In this document: positions 51,902 to 61,267 of the stretch, one piece after another | Numbering within the stretch: the first letter of the stretch is position 1 | Layout of the letters: each line of letters starts with the position of its first letter | Source of the DNA: Spirochaetae bacterium HGW-Spirochaetae-2 | Lineage (GTDB): Bacteria > Spirochaetota > Spirochaetia > Sphaerochaetales > Sphaerochaetaceae | Direction: 5' to 3' | Assembly (NCBI GenBank): GCA_002839355.1 | Contig: PGXW01000019.1 | Coordinates: 1-64,000, forward strand | DNA: 64,000 bases | The notes under the pieces: generated by a model | Database searches by the model: none | What the model was told of the DNA's origin: nothing | What the model saw: only the letters and a program-made list of their open reading frames with translations | Translations under genes and position numbers: made by a program

Positions 51902-52721
51902 ACAACACGAAAAGATCTTTCGCTCGGGAAGCAAGACCTACTATTTCAGCTCACGTTTTTTCCCCCCAGCGGTACGTGACGATGTGTACGCACTGTATGG
52001 ATTCGTGCGGGTTGCCGACAACCTGGTCGACGATTTGCCCGTGGATCCGGCCCGGTTCCATGCGTTCAGGCAAACATACACGCAAGCCTTCCAAAGTGGC
52101 GAACCGAGTGGGGATCCCATCATCGATGCTTTTCTGGAACTCCAGGAGCGGAAACGGTTCGATCCGACGTGGACCGAATCCTTCCTCGATTCCATGCAGC
52201 ACGACTTGGTGAAATCGACGTGTGATACGTTGGATGAGACCTTGGTGTATATCTATGGATCGGCAGAGGTGATAGGATTGTTCATGGCCCGGATCATGGA
52301 CTTGCCCGAAGAGAGCTATCCTGCCGCCGCCATGTTGGGGCGAGCCATGCAATACATCAATTTTATCCGGGATATCGCGGAAGATACGAAATTGGGAAGA
52401 CGGTATCTTCCCCTTGTCGACACCTCTCTCCAATCATTGGATGAAGAGGCGGCACGGGTCGACAGGGGAGAGTTCTCCCGCTTCATCCGCCAGGAGATCG
52501 GACGGTACCGACAATGGCAAAAGAAGGCGGCATTGGGATACCACCATATTCCCCGCCGATACCGGATTCCTATCATGACCGCGGCCGACATGTACTGTTG
52601 GACAGCCCGTCAGATTGCACGCGATCCCATGGTGGTCTTCGAGCGGCGGGTGAAACCGGCCAAAACCCGCATACTGCGCAAAGGTCTCGCCCATACGATA
52701 GGAGTTGCTTTCGGATGTTGA
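51891..52721 (+). CDS. crtB: Phytoene synthase
   Basis: A 276-residue squalene/phytoene synthase. The two magnesium-binding motifs are DNLVDD in FVRVADNLVDDLPVD and IRDIAEDTKLGRRYLP. It condenses two geranylgeranyl diphosphates to phytoene. The ATG at 51891 overlaps the crtI end; an earlier ATG at 51873 is also possible, and neither has a good ribosome site, so translation is probably coupled to crtI. No GGPP synthase gene is in the window. Confidence 0.92.
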   Translation: MVHEQHEKIFRSGSKTYYFSSRFFPPAVRDDVYALYGFVRVADNLVDDLPVDPARFHAFRQTYTQAFQSGEPSGDPIIDAFLELQERKRFDPTWTESFLDSMQHDLVKSTCDTLDETLVYIYGSAEVIGLFMARIMDLPEESYPAAAMLGRAMQYINFIRDIAEDTKLGRRYLPLVDTSLQSLDEEAARVDRGEFSRFIRQEIGRYRQWQKKAALGYHHIPRRYRIPIMTAADMYCWTARQIARDPMVVFERRVKPAKTRILRKGLAHTIGVAFGC

Positions 52722-53359
52722 GGTTACAACGGTTCCAACGGTGGATTGTCCTGCTCCTTCCCGCATTTTACTTGATGGGCTTTCTCTTCCACCTGTGGGA
52801 TGCGACGTTTCCCCTAATGCTCGCCATGACCCCCTATACGATCCTCGGAACGGCTATTCTCGGGTTCCTTCCCGATGTGGTGACAAGGAACCGCAAACTC
52901 CTCCTTTGGGCAGCGGGCACCTTCGCAATCACCTTGTTCCTGGAGATACTGGGCGTCGCAACCGGCGCTGTGTTCGGCAGCTATACCTACGGTCCGACAT
53001 TGGGGTTTCCTGTTATGGATGTTCCCCTGCTTATTGGTATCAACTGGACGTTGATCATCATGGGAGCCGCGATGCTGGTCGAACGCCTTACGAACAACCC
53101 ATGGCAGGTGGCGTTGGGTACCGCAGCAATCACAGTCGTGTTCGACTGGATCATGGAACCGGTCGCTATCGCACTCGACTACTGGAGTTGGAGTTCATCG
53201 ACCATACCCTTGCAAAATTATATCGCCTGGTTTGTGATCGCGTTCGTGTTCGCCACGATATTCAGCCGGATGAAACTGAAGACCGCCAGTCCGATCCCCT
53301 CGCTTATCGTGGTTGTTCAGGCGCTATTCTTTTCTTTGTTGCGCCTCTTGGTCATATAA
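52715..53359 (+). CDS. Carotenoid biosynthesis membrane protein (DUF422, CruF-like)
   Basis: A 214-residue protein with about six to seven membrane helices and the DUF422 signatures LEILGVATGAVFGSYTYG, VPLLIGINWTLIIMGAAM and VVFDWIMEPVAIALDYW. CruF and its relatives hydrate the C1',2' double bond of a psi end of carotenoids. Overlap with crtB (7 bases) and AGGAG upstream place it in the same operon. With a CarR-type cyclase and CrtW it suggests a carotenoid with one keto-ring and one hydroxylated linear end. Confidence 0.82.
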   Translation: MLRLQRFQRWIVLLLPAFYLMGFLFHLWDATFPLMLAMTPYTILGTAILGFLPDVVTRNRKLLLWAAGTFAITLFLEILGVATGAVFGSYTYGPTLGFPVMDVPLLIGINWTLIIMGAAMLVERLTNNPWQVALGTAAITVVFDWIMEPVAIALDYWSWSSSTIPLQNYIAWFVIAFVFATIFSRMKLKTASPIPSLIVVVQALFFSLLRLLVI

Positions 53360-53371
53360 CTCACTTTTCTG

Positions 53372-53400
53372 TTGCACCTTTACAGTAGTTTGGCTACGAT
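53372..53400 (+). promoter_or_regulatory. Candidate promoter of the pyrophosphatase gene
   Basis: TTGCAC (53372-53377), 17 bases, TACGAT (53395-53400), 21 bases before the ATG at 53422. Both boxes are imperfect. Confidence 0.35.
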
Positions 53401-53421
53401 TGCCGAAGGGGGCGTCTTGGC

Positions 53422-55059
53422 ATGCGAGAGATATATGTGACAGGTCATAGGAATCCGGACCTCGATTCGGTAAGTGCCGCTTGGTGCTATGCACGGTTGA
53501 AGAATATTGTCGATTCGGACAATTCCTATGTTCCCATCAGAATCGGGCATATGAACGACACCACCAAGGACCAGTTCCAGAAAGCTGGGGCCGAACCACC
53601 CCGACTCATCAGGGATGTGCGTGCCAAGGTTGGCGATGTCGTCATGACCGAATACTGGTCGCTCCACCCCGACGACCCGGTGTACAGCCTGGTGACCATG
53701 ATCAGCGATCGCCACTCGTCGGTCGTTCCACTGCTGGACGGAGAGAAGTTTACCGGCCTGCTGAGTCTCGATGAGATCACCGCCTTCTTTCTGAGGGAGA
53801 ACGCAGGTGAACGTCCCCACTACCGTTTTCAGCCGGAGAATTTCAGCAAGGTCATACGGGGAGAATTCATCAAGCGGAATAATCGGAAATGGTTCGATGC
53901 CTATATCATGACCGGGGCCATGGAGTTCGATGTCTATTGCAAACGCTTGAATGCACTGTTACCAGATTTGCCAGTGTTGGTGGTAGGAAATAGAAAGCAT
54001 CATCTAGAATATGCGGTGAGAAGTCAGTTTCCAGCTATCATATTGACCGGTTTGGAACCTGGGGAACCGATAGATGCCGATTTTTCCGCCTACACGGGAA
54101 TCGTCTACAAGTCGTACGAGGATACGGCGGAGACCATACGTCTGTTGCGCATGAGCCTTCCGGTACGCCATCTGCTGGTTTCCGAACCGCCACGTGTCCA
54201 GGTCGATGATTTGTTCGACGATGCGAAACGGATCCTTATGGAAACCGAGTATCGTGGATTGCCGGTGTTCGACGACCAGCGGTTCGTAGGCTTCGTGACC
54301 CGGCGCTGTTTTTTGGAACGGCCCCGGCGCAAGGTCGTCATGGTAGACCACAATGAACTCAACCAGAGTGTCGAGGGCTTGGCCGAAGCCGATATCGTGG
54401 AGATCATCGACCACCACCGATTGGATGCCGAGAAGACCCAAAGGCCGATTTTCATCGCTGCGGAACCGGTGGGCAGTACGTGTACCATCGTCTACCACCA
54501 GTTCCTCCGCTGGAGTGTCCCTGTCGACCCGCTTACCGCGCGGATGTTGTTGGCAGGCATAGTCAGCGACACGGTGATGCTGAAAAGCCCCACCACAACC
54601 AACCAGGATGTCACAGCGGTGAATGCCCTGTGCAAGATCGCCTCCATTCCGAATGTGAAACTGTTCGGTGAGCAGCTGTTCAGCGCCGCCTCGGTGTTGA
54701 CCAAGGCCGACCCCAAGAAGGTGGTCGAGGGAGACTTCAAAGCCTACGCCGAGAATTCGGTCCGCTTCGGTATCGGACAGGTCGAAGTCACCACGTTGTC
54801 CCAAGTCGACGAGGTGAAGGAGAAATACCTGGAGCAACTGGAGATTTCCAAACGGGACCATGGCCTCGACTGGGCCATGCTGCTGGTTACCGATGTGATA
54901 AAGGAGGAGAGCATTCTTCTTTCCACTCCGTATCCACGTCGTGAGAAGGCCTTGATCTATCCCGTGGAATCCCCGGGGAAGTATCTGCTCAAGGGAGTGC
55001 TTTCACGTAAGAAGCAATTGCTGCCGGAGATCCTTAGGGTTCTGGAAGAGGGACGATAG
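53422..55059 (+). CDS. CBS/DRTGG-containing manganese-dependent inorganic pyrophosphatase
   Basis: A 545-residue family II pyrophosphatase. The DHH domain begins YVTGHRNPDLDSVSAAWCYA and continues after an insert with VMVDHNELNQS and the DHH motif IIDHHRLDAE. The insert (about residues 70-300) holds two CBS halves (SLVTMISDRHSSVVPLLDG; AKRILMETEYRGLPVFDDQR) around a DRTGG-like domain. The C-terminal DHHA2 domain has the substrate-binding SRKKQL. It splits pyrophosphate in the cytoplasm; the CBS pair is known to bind AMP, ADP or Ap4A-type nucleotides and adjust activity. Confidence 0.92.
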   Translation: MREIYVTGHRNPDLDSVSAAWCYARLKNIVDSDNSYVPIRIGHMNDTTKDQFQKAGAEPPRLIRDVRAKVGDVVMTEYWSLHPDDPVYSLVTMISDRHSSVVPLLDGEKFTGLLSLDEITAFFLRENAGERPHYRFQPENFSKVIRGEFIKRNNRKWFDAYIMTGAMEFDVYCKRLNALLPDLPVLVVGNRKHHLEYAVRSQFPAIILTGLEPGEPIDADFSAYTGIVYKSYEDTAETIRLLRMSLPVRHLLVSEPPRVQVDDLFDDAKRILMETEYRGLPVFDDQRFVGFVTRRCFLERPRRKVVMVDHNELNQSVEGLAEADIVEIIDHHRLDAEKTQRPIFIAAEPVGSTCTIVYHQFLRWSVPVDPLTARMLLAGIVSDTVMLKSPTTTNQDVTAVNALCKIASIPNVKLFGEQLFSAASVLTKADPKKVVEGDFKAYAENSVRFGIGQVEVTTLSQVDEVKEKYLEQLEISKRDHGLDWAMLLVTDVIKEESILLSTPYPRREKALIYPVESPGKYLLKGVLSRKKQLLPEILRVLEEGR

Positions 55060-55078
55060 GTCGTATACGGAAGGGATT

Positions 55079-57097
55079 CTACAGTGAGCTGATGGAGACG
55101 ATGGAAGGGATGGCCTTGATGCTCTTGACCACCTTCTTGAAGTCCTCCTCGTTGGCGACTTCCATGGTGAAACTGCCAATGAGACGATCCTGCTCACCAT
55201 CGTCCAACCTGCCTTCGATCAGGTGCCCCCGATACTTCCTGATCGCCCCTTCGATTTCGGCGAACAGGTCCATCGTGATCCTGCTTACGACACGGAAGCG
55301 GCGGGTGAGCCTGGGAGTTGCCGTCTCCCATTCGACCTCGATACTGCGTTCCTCGATCTCGGTCATATTTTTCAGGTTGTGGCAGTTCTTGCGGTGTACA
55401 ATGATTCCCCGTCCTCGTGAGACATAGCCGATGATATCGTCGCCGCGACGCGGATTGCAGCATTGTGCGAGCGAGATCATCATGTTCTTCTCTTCGCCGA
55501 CCCTGAATGTCAAGCGGCTTTGGTCGAGGACCGAACGGACAATCTCACCTTCGGCTACCGGGACAACCGGTTCCGCCGCCTCCTGACTTGCCGGCTCCAT
55601 CTTCTTCTTTGCGATGATGTTCTTGTCGATGATCAAGCTATCGTCGTTCTTGTTGAGCCAGGAACGTATCTTCTTTCGGGCATTGGTGGTCTGTGCCAGA
55701 CGGAGCCAGTTGATGGTCGGATGCGCATTCGGACTGGTGAGGATTTCGATTACCTGGGTGTTCTTCAACGGTTGGCTCAACGGAATAATCGACCCGTCCG
55801 CTTTCGCACCGGTTGTCCGGTTCCCCACTTCGGTATGGATATGGTAGGCGAAATCGAGGGCGGTGGCGTTGGCCGGCAATTCGACGATATGGCCTTGGGG
55901 TGTGAACACATAGATGGTGTCCTTCAACAACTCCCCCTTGATATCCTCGAGGAAGCTCTCCGATTGCTCTATCTCGTTGCTCCAGCTTTTCAACTTGTGA
56001 AGGATACGGGTGAACTGCGCGCTGTCCTGCTGCATCCACGTACCCTCGCCTATGCCGGTTTCCGACTTGTAGACCCAATGGGCTGCCACACCGTATTCGG
56101 CGGTCGCATGCATTTCCCTGGTGCGGATCTGCACTTCGAGCAACCGTCCGTCCAGTGCCATGACAGTGGTGTGCAGGCTCTGGTAGTTGTTGGCCTTGGG
56201 CATGGCGATATAATCCTTGAACCGACCTTCGATCGGTGGCCACAACTTGTGTACGAGTCCCAGGAGGGTATAGCACTCGTTGACCGTGTCGCAAATGATC
56301 CGTACACCCAGGATATCCCCGATCTCCTCCAATTCCTTCTTGCGCTTCTTCATCTTCATGTAGACGCCGTAGGTATGTTTGGTTCGGGAGTTGACTTCGA
56401 CATTCGCCATTCCCTGCTCCCCACATGCCCGGTAGAGGATCTTTTCGATCCTTCCCAGATATGCGGTCCGTTCGCTTTTCTTGGAGAGCAGGTACTCTTC
56501 GATGTATTGGAACGTCTCGGGTTTGAGGATCTTCAACGACTGGTCCTCGAGTTCTCCCTTCAGCCAGGACATGCCGAGACGGTCGGCGAGGGGAGCGAAG
56601 ATATCGAGGCACTCGTTCGCGATTTCCCTGGCCCGCATGGGCGACAGGTGTTTGAGCGTACGCATATTGTGGAGCTTGTCGGCAAGTTTGATGATGATTA
56701 CACGGACATCCTCACTCATGGCAAAGAACATCTTGCGGATTGTCTCCGCTTCCTGTTGGCTCTTGTTCTTGGCCTTCAGTGCGCTGATCTTGGTTTCACC
56801 TTCGACAAGATCGGCGACTGTCTTTCCGAACTTCTCGACCAACGTCTCGTAGGTCGTCGAGGTATCTTCCAAGGTGTCGTGGAGGATTCCTGCGATCACC
56901 GTATCGACATCCATGCGGATCGAGATCAATATCTCGGCCACGGCATACGGATGGATGATATAGGGTTCACCGCTCTGGCGCTTTTGGCTGCCGTGTGCCT
57001 CGCACGCGAATTCGGCGGCTTCGCGGATGCGCTCCTGTTCGGCCTTGGTATAGCGGAAGGCTTTCTGCACAAACCTGTTGGTCAGTTCCTCATACAT
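55079..57097 (-). CDS. RelA/SpoT (p)ppGpp synthetase/hydrolase
   Basis: A 672-residue Rel protein. The hydrolase domain keeps the catalytic HD (73-74) and ED in GILHDTLEDTST. The synthetase domain has RTKHTYGVYMKMKKRKKE and YIAMPKANNYQSLHTTVMAL. TGS (IYVFTPQGHIVELPANATAL) and C-terminal ACT domains follow. Both halves look active, so it can make and remove the stringent-response signal. The ATG at 57097 overlaps the prmC stop by 8 bases; it is the last gene of prfA-prmC-rel. Confidence 0.92.
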   Translation of the reverse strand: MYEELTNRFVQKAFRYTKAEQERIREAAEFACEAHGSQKRQSGEPYIIHPYAVAEILISIRMDVDTVIAGILHDTLEDTSTTYETLVEKFGKTVADLVEGETKISALKAKNKSQQEAETIRKMFFAMSEDVRVIIIKLADKLHNMRTLKHLSPMRAREIANECLDIFAPLADRLGMSWLKGELEDQSLKILKPETFQYIEEYLLSKKSERTAYLGRIEKILYRACGEQGMANVEVNSRTKHTYGVYMKMKKRKKELEEIGDILGVRIICDTVNECYTLLGLVHKLWPPIEGRFKDYIAMPKANNYQSLHTTVMALDGRLLEVQIRTREMHATAEYGVAAHWVYKSETGIGEGTWMQQDSAQFTRILHKLKSWSNEIEQSESFLEDIKGELLKDTIYVFTPQGHIVELPANATALDFAYHIHTEVGNRTTGAKADGSIIPLSQPLKNTQVIEILTSPNAHPTINWLRLAQTTNARKKIRSWLNKNDDSLIIDKNIIAKKKMEPASQEAAEPVVPVAEGEIVRSVLDQSRLTFRVGEEKNMMISLAQCCNPRRGDDIIGYVSRGRGIIVHRKNCHNLKNMTEIEERSIEVEWETATPRLTRRFRVVSRITMDLFAEIEGAIRKYRGHLIEGRLDDGEQDRLIGSFTMEVANEEDFKKVVKSIKAIPSIVSISSL

Positions 57098-57941
57098 GGA
57101 AGGCCCCCCAGACGATCCGCCGCACCTGGGCAAGATCGTTGCGACTTTCGATATCCACGAAACCCCGTTGCTCCAGCAGTCGGGCCACCTGGCCGTTCTG
57201 CCGATAATCGCATTCGATGATCAGGATGCCCCGGTCCTCCAAATGGTCGGGAGCCTGCTGCACAATCTTGCGGATAATGTGCAGGCCGTCTTCGTCTCCC
57301 CCGAGCAAGGCGAGAGGCGGTTCCGCCTTCACCTGCGCCTCGGTATCCTCGTACCATGCTTGTGTCAGGTAGGGAGGATTGGTCATTATCATATGGAAGC
57401 GCCGGTCTTGCAAGGAGGAAAACACATCGGAGTGGACAATCTCCACATCCCTGCCCAACAAGGTGCGGCTATTCGTTCTTGCGATCTCGATGGCATCCAA
57501 TGATATGTCAGACAGGCAGACTTCGACCCCAGGGTATTCGGCGGCTATCGAAATTCCAATGCATCCGCTTCCTGTGCAGAGATCGAGCACCTTCGGATGT
57601 TCGTATCGATCGAGGAAGGCAAGCGATTGCTCCACCATGACCTCGGTATCGGGCCTGGGAACAAGTACGGCGGGACTCACGGTGAAAGTGCGACCATAGA
57701 AATCGCGCCTGCCGGTCAAATATGCGATGGGCTCGGCGGCACACCTGCGCTTCACCAGCGAGGTATACGTATCGACAGTCTGCTGGTCCAAGGGGATGTG
57801 GGACTTCGCATAGAGTTGCTCGCGGGTGAAGCCGGTCGATGAGCACAACAACAGGGAGGCATCGAGCAACGGAGTCTGAGAAACGCGCTGTGCATGGATT
57901 GCCCTGGTTCCGCTATCGAGTGCTTCACCGATCGTTATCAT
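57090..57941 (-). CDS. prmC: Release factor glutamine methyltransferase
   Basis: A 283-residue PrmC/HemK. The N-terminal helical domain is followed by [20 protein letters not shown], the SAM-binding [16 protein letters not shown] and the catalytic NPPYL ([14 protein letters not shown]). It methylates the glutamine of the GGQ motif in release factors. It overlaps prfA, its substrate gene, by 4 bases and the rel gene by 8. Confidence 0.94.
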   Translation of the reverse strand: MITIGEALDSGTRAIHAQRVSQTPLLDASLLLCSSTGFTREQLYAKSHIPLDQQTVDTYTSLVKRRCAAEPIAYLTGRRDFYGRTFTVSPAVLVPRPDTEVMVEQSLAFLDRYEHPKVLDLCTGSGCIGISIAAEYPGVEVCLSDISLDAIEIARTNSRTLLGRDVEIVHSDVFSSLQDRRFHMIMTNPPYLTQAWYEDTEAQVKAEPPLALLGGDEDGLHIIRKIVQQAPDHLEDRGILIIECDYRQNGQVARLLEQRGFVDIESRNDLAQVRRIVWGAFHV

Positions 57942-59005
57942 TGCAGCTCCTTGAGAGCCTCTTCCCCCGCGGCCATCTTCAAGGCATCGACAACCTCTTC
58001 GAGTTGTCCTGCCATGACCAGCTCCAGTTTATACAAGGTGAGGTTGATCCGGTGGTCGGTCAAGCGGTTCTGTGGATAATTGTAGGTGCGGATCCGTTCC
58101 GAACGGTCTCCGGAACCGACCTGGCTCTTGCGGTTGTCGGCCCGTTCGCGAGCCTTCTTTTCCTCTTCCAGATCGTACAGGCGGGATCGGAGGACACGCA
58201 AGGCCTTCGCCTTGTTCTTGATCTGTGACTTCTCGTCCTGGCAGATAACGACCAGGCCGGTGGGCAGGTGCGTCATACGAACAGCACTATCGGTGGTATT
58301 GACCGACTGGCCTCCCGGACCGCCGGAACGCATGACATCGACCTTCAGGTCTTCCTGCTTGATCTCGATATCGGTTTCCTCGGCTTCCGGAAGCACCGCA
58401 ACGGTGACCGCCGATGTATGGATACGTCCACCCGACTCGGTCTCGGGAACTCGTTGGACCCTATGGACCCCGCTTTCCCACCGCAGGTTGCCGTACACGT
58501 CTTTACCTGAAATGGAGAATACGATCTCCTTGAATCCACCGATCCCAGTTTCGTTCATACTCATGATTTCAATCTTCCACCGTTTGCTTTCAGCAAAATG
58601 GGAATACATGCGGAAGAGGTTGGCGGCAAACAACGCAGCTTCCTCGCCACCGGTGCCGGCACGGATTTCCATGATGATGTTCTTGCCTTCCATGGGATCC
58701 GGTGGCACCAAAAGCATCTTGCTCTGTCGTTCAATGGTATCGCGTTGCTCCTTGAGGGCATCGATTTCTTCTTTTGCCATGGAGATCAACTCTTCGTCTT
58801 CCTCTTCGGCAATCATCTCCTCAGCATCCGATATCTGGGTCTCGAGTTCGCGCAACACATGCAATGCTTCAATGATAGGCTCGATATGGGAACGTTCCTG
58901 CATGAGCGTGCGGTAATTCGAAATATCTTTCATGATGTCGGGATCGGCCAGCCGCTTCTCCAAGTCTGCGTATTGTTTCTCGAACCTCTGCAGGATCTCT
59001 ATCAT
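57938..59005 (-). CDS. prfA: Peptide chain release factor 1
   Basis: A 355-residue RF1, full length. The GGQ motif is at 231-233 in [20 protein letters not shown]. The preceding [17 protein letters not shown] is typical of RF1 rather than RF2, as is the PxT-type codon-recognition loop region. It releases finished proteins at UAA and UAG. First gene of the operon; its promoter overlaps the end of the MFS gene. Confidence 0.95.
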   Translation of the reverse strand: MIEILQRFEKQYADLEKRLADPDIMKDISNYRTLMQERSHIEPIIEALHVLRELETQISDAEEMIAEEEDEELISMAKEEIDALKEQRDTIERQSKMLLVPPDPMEGKNIIMEIRAGTGGEEAALFAANLFRMYSHFAESKRWKIEIMSMNETGIGGFKEIVFSISGKDVYGNLRWESGVHRVQRVPETESGGRIHTSAVTVAVLPEAEETDIEIKQEDLKVDVMRSGGPGGQSVNTTDSAVRMTHLPTGLVVICQDEKSQIKNKAKALRVLRSRLYDLEEEKKARERADNRKSQVGSGDRSERIRTYNYPQNRLTDHRINLTLYKLELVMAGQLEEVVDALKMAAGEEALKELQ

Positions 59006-59070
59006 CTTATGCTCCTATATGGTTGCGTCCAATCCACATGCGTGGAAAGGAAACTGTTCCGTGGGCACTA

Positions 59071-59100
59071 AGTATAGCGATTTCCCGTGTCAGATGTCCA
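59071..59100 (-). promoter_or_regulatory. Candidate prfA promoter
   Basis: On the minus strand: TGGACA (59100-59095), 18 bases, TATACT (59076-59071). It lies 66 bases before the prfA start, inside the last codons of the MFS gene. Confidence 0.5.
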
Positions 59101-60490
59101 GCGTAGCCAATTTACGTTTGTTTTGCGCGATTTTCTCCGGATCCAGGGTATTCATCTTGTAGAAGACCAATGCACCGGCTAGGAAGAATACTGCGGGGAC
59201 CGCGGCCATATGCAGGCTTATTCCCATTTTCGCCGCCGTCGAGGTTGGATCGGCATTGAAGTTGGTCAACCGGTGTATCAGCCAGAACACTATGGCTTGG
59301 CTGGCATACGAGAAGCGCATGAAGAAAGCACGTATTCCCATGAGCACGCCGTCGTCACGCCGTTTGTCGGTCACCACGATGGAATCGACGATATCGGCCA
59401 TAGCTGGTCCCATGAAGGTCCAGAAACCACCGAATCCGAGTCCCCAAAGGGCCATGAAGATGGTGAATCCGGTTTTTGTCTGTATGAATGTCATGGGAAA
59501 GGAGAATGCCGCCATGACTACCGAGGTGATCAGCAACATCCGCTGGTTGTTCATCAGTCGCTTGGATACGAACGTCCAACCAGGAATCGACAGCAATGTT
59601 CCCACGAGCATGCCCGCGAAGATGGTCGTGGTCCCGCTACTCGATACATTGAGGATATAGTCGCCCACATAGTGGACCGAACTGGTCATGCACATCGCCC
59701 CCGATTGGTAGAGGAACAGCAACAAAATGAAGGCAACCAGGTCACGATGTTTCAATGCCCGCTTCATGGAGGGGAAGAAATTGTGTTCGGTTTTCGGTTC
59801 CACGCGGAGTTGCTCCTGATGTTTGGAGAATCGACCGATCATTTCCCGTGTTTCGTGGATACCGGGAATGATAAGGAGTATCCCGGCGATGGTGAATGCT
59901 GCGACAGCCCATCCGCTGGTCAGGTAACTGCCCACATCGCCATATTCGAAGAACATGGGAGGGACGACGAATCCGGCCGCCACACCAAGGACTCCCACGG
60001 CGGTGCTGATCGCTGCGGCTTTCGTCCTGATTTCCTGCGATCGGAACTTGTCCGGATATACCGACTGGTAGTTGACCTCCCAGAGGGAGTAGCACCCGTC
60101 GAACAGGCAGATGGTGAACACCATCCACAGGAAGACCGGAAGGGGTCTGCTTGCGGCGGTTTCCCGCCATGCGGCTGGAACCGAAAAAATCAGGATGAAG
60201 AAGAACGCGCTGAGGAACAAGCCGATGACTATCCAAGGGAAGCGGCGACCAAGCTTCTTTGAAAATGGTGCATTCCGGTTCGTCACATACCCGATCACCG
60301 GATCGTTGATGGCATTCCAGAGGGAATAGAGAATTGTGGCCAAAGCTGCGAAACCGGCGGACAGGCCGATCTCCGTCTCATAGAACTTGAAGACGACCGC
60401 ACCGAATGCACCGGTGAGGAACTCGGCCAGGAATTTTCCGACGCCGTATGAAGCCATGATACCGACACCCGCTGTCCCCTTGTTTCCCAT
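59090..60490 (-). CDS. MFS transporter of the GPH (sugar:cation symporter) type
   Basis: A 466-residue membrane protein with about 12 helices. FGAVVFKFYETEIGLSAGFA, NAINDPVIGYVTNRN (the GPH family NDPxxG motif) and FSKKLGRRFPWIVIGL (loop 2-3) are characteristic. It should import a sugar, glycoside or uronide with a cation; the substrate is unknown. The ATG at 60490 has AGGAG upstream, better than the TTG at 60496. It lies 96 bases downstream of the XRE-cupin gene and may be controlled by it. Confidence 0.85.
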   Translation of the reverse strand: MGNKGTAGVGIMASYGVGKFLAEFLTGAFGAVVFKFYETEIGLSAGFAALATILYSLWNAINDPVIGYVTNRNAPFSKKLGRRFPWIVIGLFLSAFFFILIFSVPAAWRETAASRPLPVFLWMVFTICLFDGCYSLWEVNYQSVYPDKFRSQEIRTKAAAISTAVGVLGVAAGFVVPPMFFEYGDVGSYLTSGWAVAAFTIAGILLIIPGIHETREMIGRFSKHQEQLRVEPKTEHNFFPSMKRALKHRDLVAFILLLFLYQSGAMCMTSSVHYVGDYILNVSSSGTTTIFAGMLVGTLLSIPGWTFVSKRLMNNQRMLLITSVVMAAFSFPMTFIQTKTGFTIFMALWGLGFGGFWTFMGPAMADIVDSIVVTDKRRDDGVLMGIRAFFMRFSYASQAIVFWLIHRLTNFNADPTSTAAKMGISLHMAAVPAVFFLAGALVFYKMNTLDPEKIAQNKRKLATLDI

Positions 60491-60586
60491 ATGCAATCTC
60501 CTGATGAATTATGAAACCATGGAATTGCCTGCGGGACAAGAGCAAAACGGGAACAGGGGAATCAAATTATCTGCTATCCGGCCGAG

Positions 60587-61180
60587 TCACCCCTGGTTCG
60601 GCGCGTATCGGACCACCATGGAGACCACTGCCTGGGATGCACCTTCGTTGGCGATCGTGTGGGCAATGTCGGCATGGTAGGCCAGGAAATCGCCTTTGTG
60701 CAACTCGGTGCCGTTTTCTCCAGCGGTCACTCTCACCGAGCCCTTGATCACGGTGAGGAACTCTTCGGTACCCGGGAAATGCGGCTCGCTCTCCAATGTC
60801 GTCTTGGGATCGAAGGTCAGCATGTATATCTCGAGGTCTCCGGCCATTTCCAATGGAGAGAAGACCTTTATGGTGACCCCGTGTTCGTCGGTATCGAGTA
60901 TCTTGATGGCTTCGTTGCGATTGACCGCGAACTTCCGTTTGGGAATGGCATTCGAATCGAGCAGGTCGTGGAGATCGACGCTCAGTCCCCTGGCGATTTT
61001 CCACACCGTGGCCAAGGTGGGGTTCACCTTATCCGTTTCGATCTGGCTGAGCATGGCCTTCGAGACACCCGAACGCTCGGACAGCACATTCAACGTCAGG
61101 TTCCTTGCAGTTCTCAGCTTTTGGATATTCTTTCCGATCATGGGAGGTTTCTCCATGGCGCGCTCCATTTGGTTTGACAT
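60587..61180 (-). CDS. XRE-cupin transcription regulator
   Basis: A 197-residue regulator. The N-terminal helix-turn-helix is LNVLSERSGVSKAMLSQIET, followed by the family block VNPTLATVWKIARGLSVDLH. The C-terminal cupin (PHFPGTEEFLTVIKGSVRVT, LHKGDFLAYHADIAHTI) probably binds a small ligand. It is divergent from tdh-kbl and its start overlaps the -35 box of the tdh promoter, so it likely represses or activates that operon and perhaps itself in response to an amino acid. Confidence 0.9.
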   Translation of the reverse strand: MSNQMERAMEKPPMIGKNIQKLRTARNLTLNVLSERSGVSKAMLSQIETDKVNPTLATVWKIARGLSVDLHDLLDSNAIPKRKFAVNRNEAIKILDTDEHGVTIKVFSPLEMAGDLEIYMLTFDPKTTLESEPHFPGTEEFLTVIKGSVRVTAGENGTELHKGDFLAYHADIAHTIANEGASQAVVSMVVRYAPNQG

Positions 61181-61202
61181 CTCAAAACCTGTTTATTATA
61201 CT
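61174..61202 (+). promoter_or_regulatory. Promoter of the tdh-kbl operon
   Basis: TTGACA (61174-61179), 17 bases, TATACT (61197-61202): 11 of 12 consensus bases at ideal spacing. The -35 box covers the start codon region of the divergent regulator gene. Confidence 0.8.
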
Positions 61203-61212
61203 GAACAAGCCC

Positions 61213-61241
61213 ATTGTAGGATGTCCCAATCCGGTTGTCAA
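61213..61241 (-). promoter_or_regulatory. Promoter of the XRE-cupin regulator gene
   Basis: On the minus strand: TTGACA (61241-61236), 17 bases, TACAAT (61218-61213). It faces the tdh promoter with the two -10 boxes about 10 bases apart, so the polymerases compete and one bound regulator could control both. Confidence 0.75.
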
Positions 61242-61267
61242 GGAATGCCCCAAGGAGGAACGGTGCC

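Noticed and set aside
54004-54861. 285-codon minus-strand open frame
   Set aside because: Antisense shadow of the pyrophosphatase gene.
55463-57220. 585-codon plus-strand open frame
   Set aside because: It is the antisense of the rel gene. Its length follows from the codon bias of that gene; it has no ribosome site or protein pattern.
59210-60262. 350-codon plus-strand open frame
   Set aside because: Antisense of the MFS transporter gene; composition is highly charged and without pattern.
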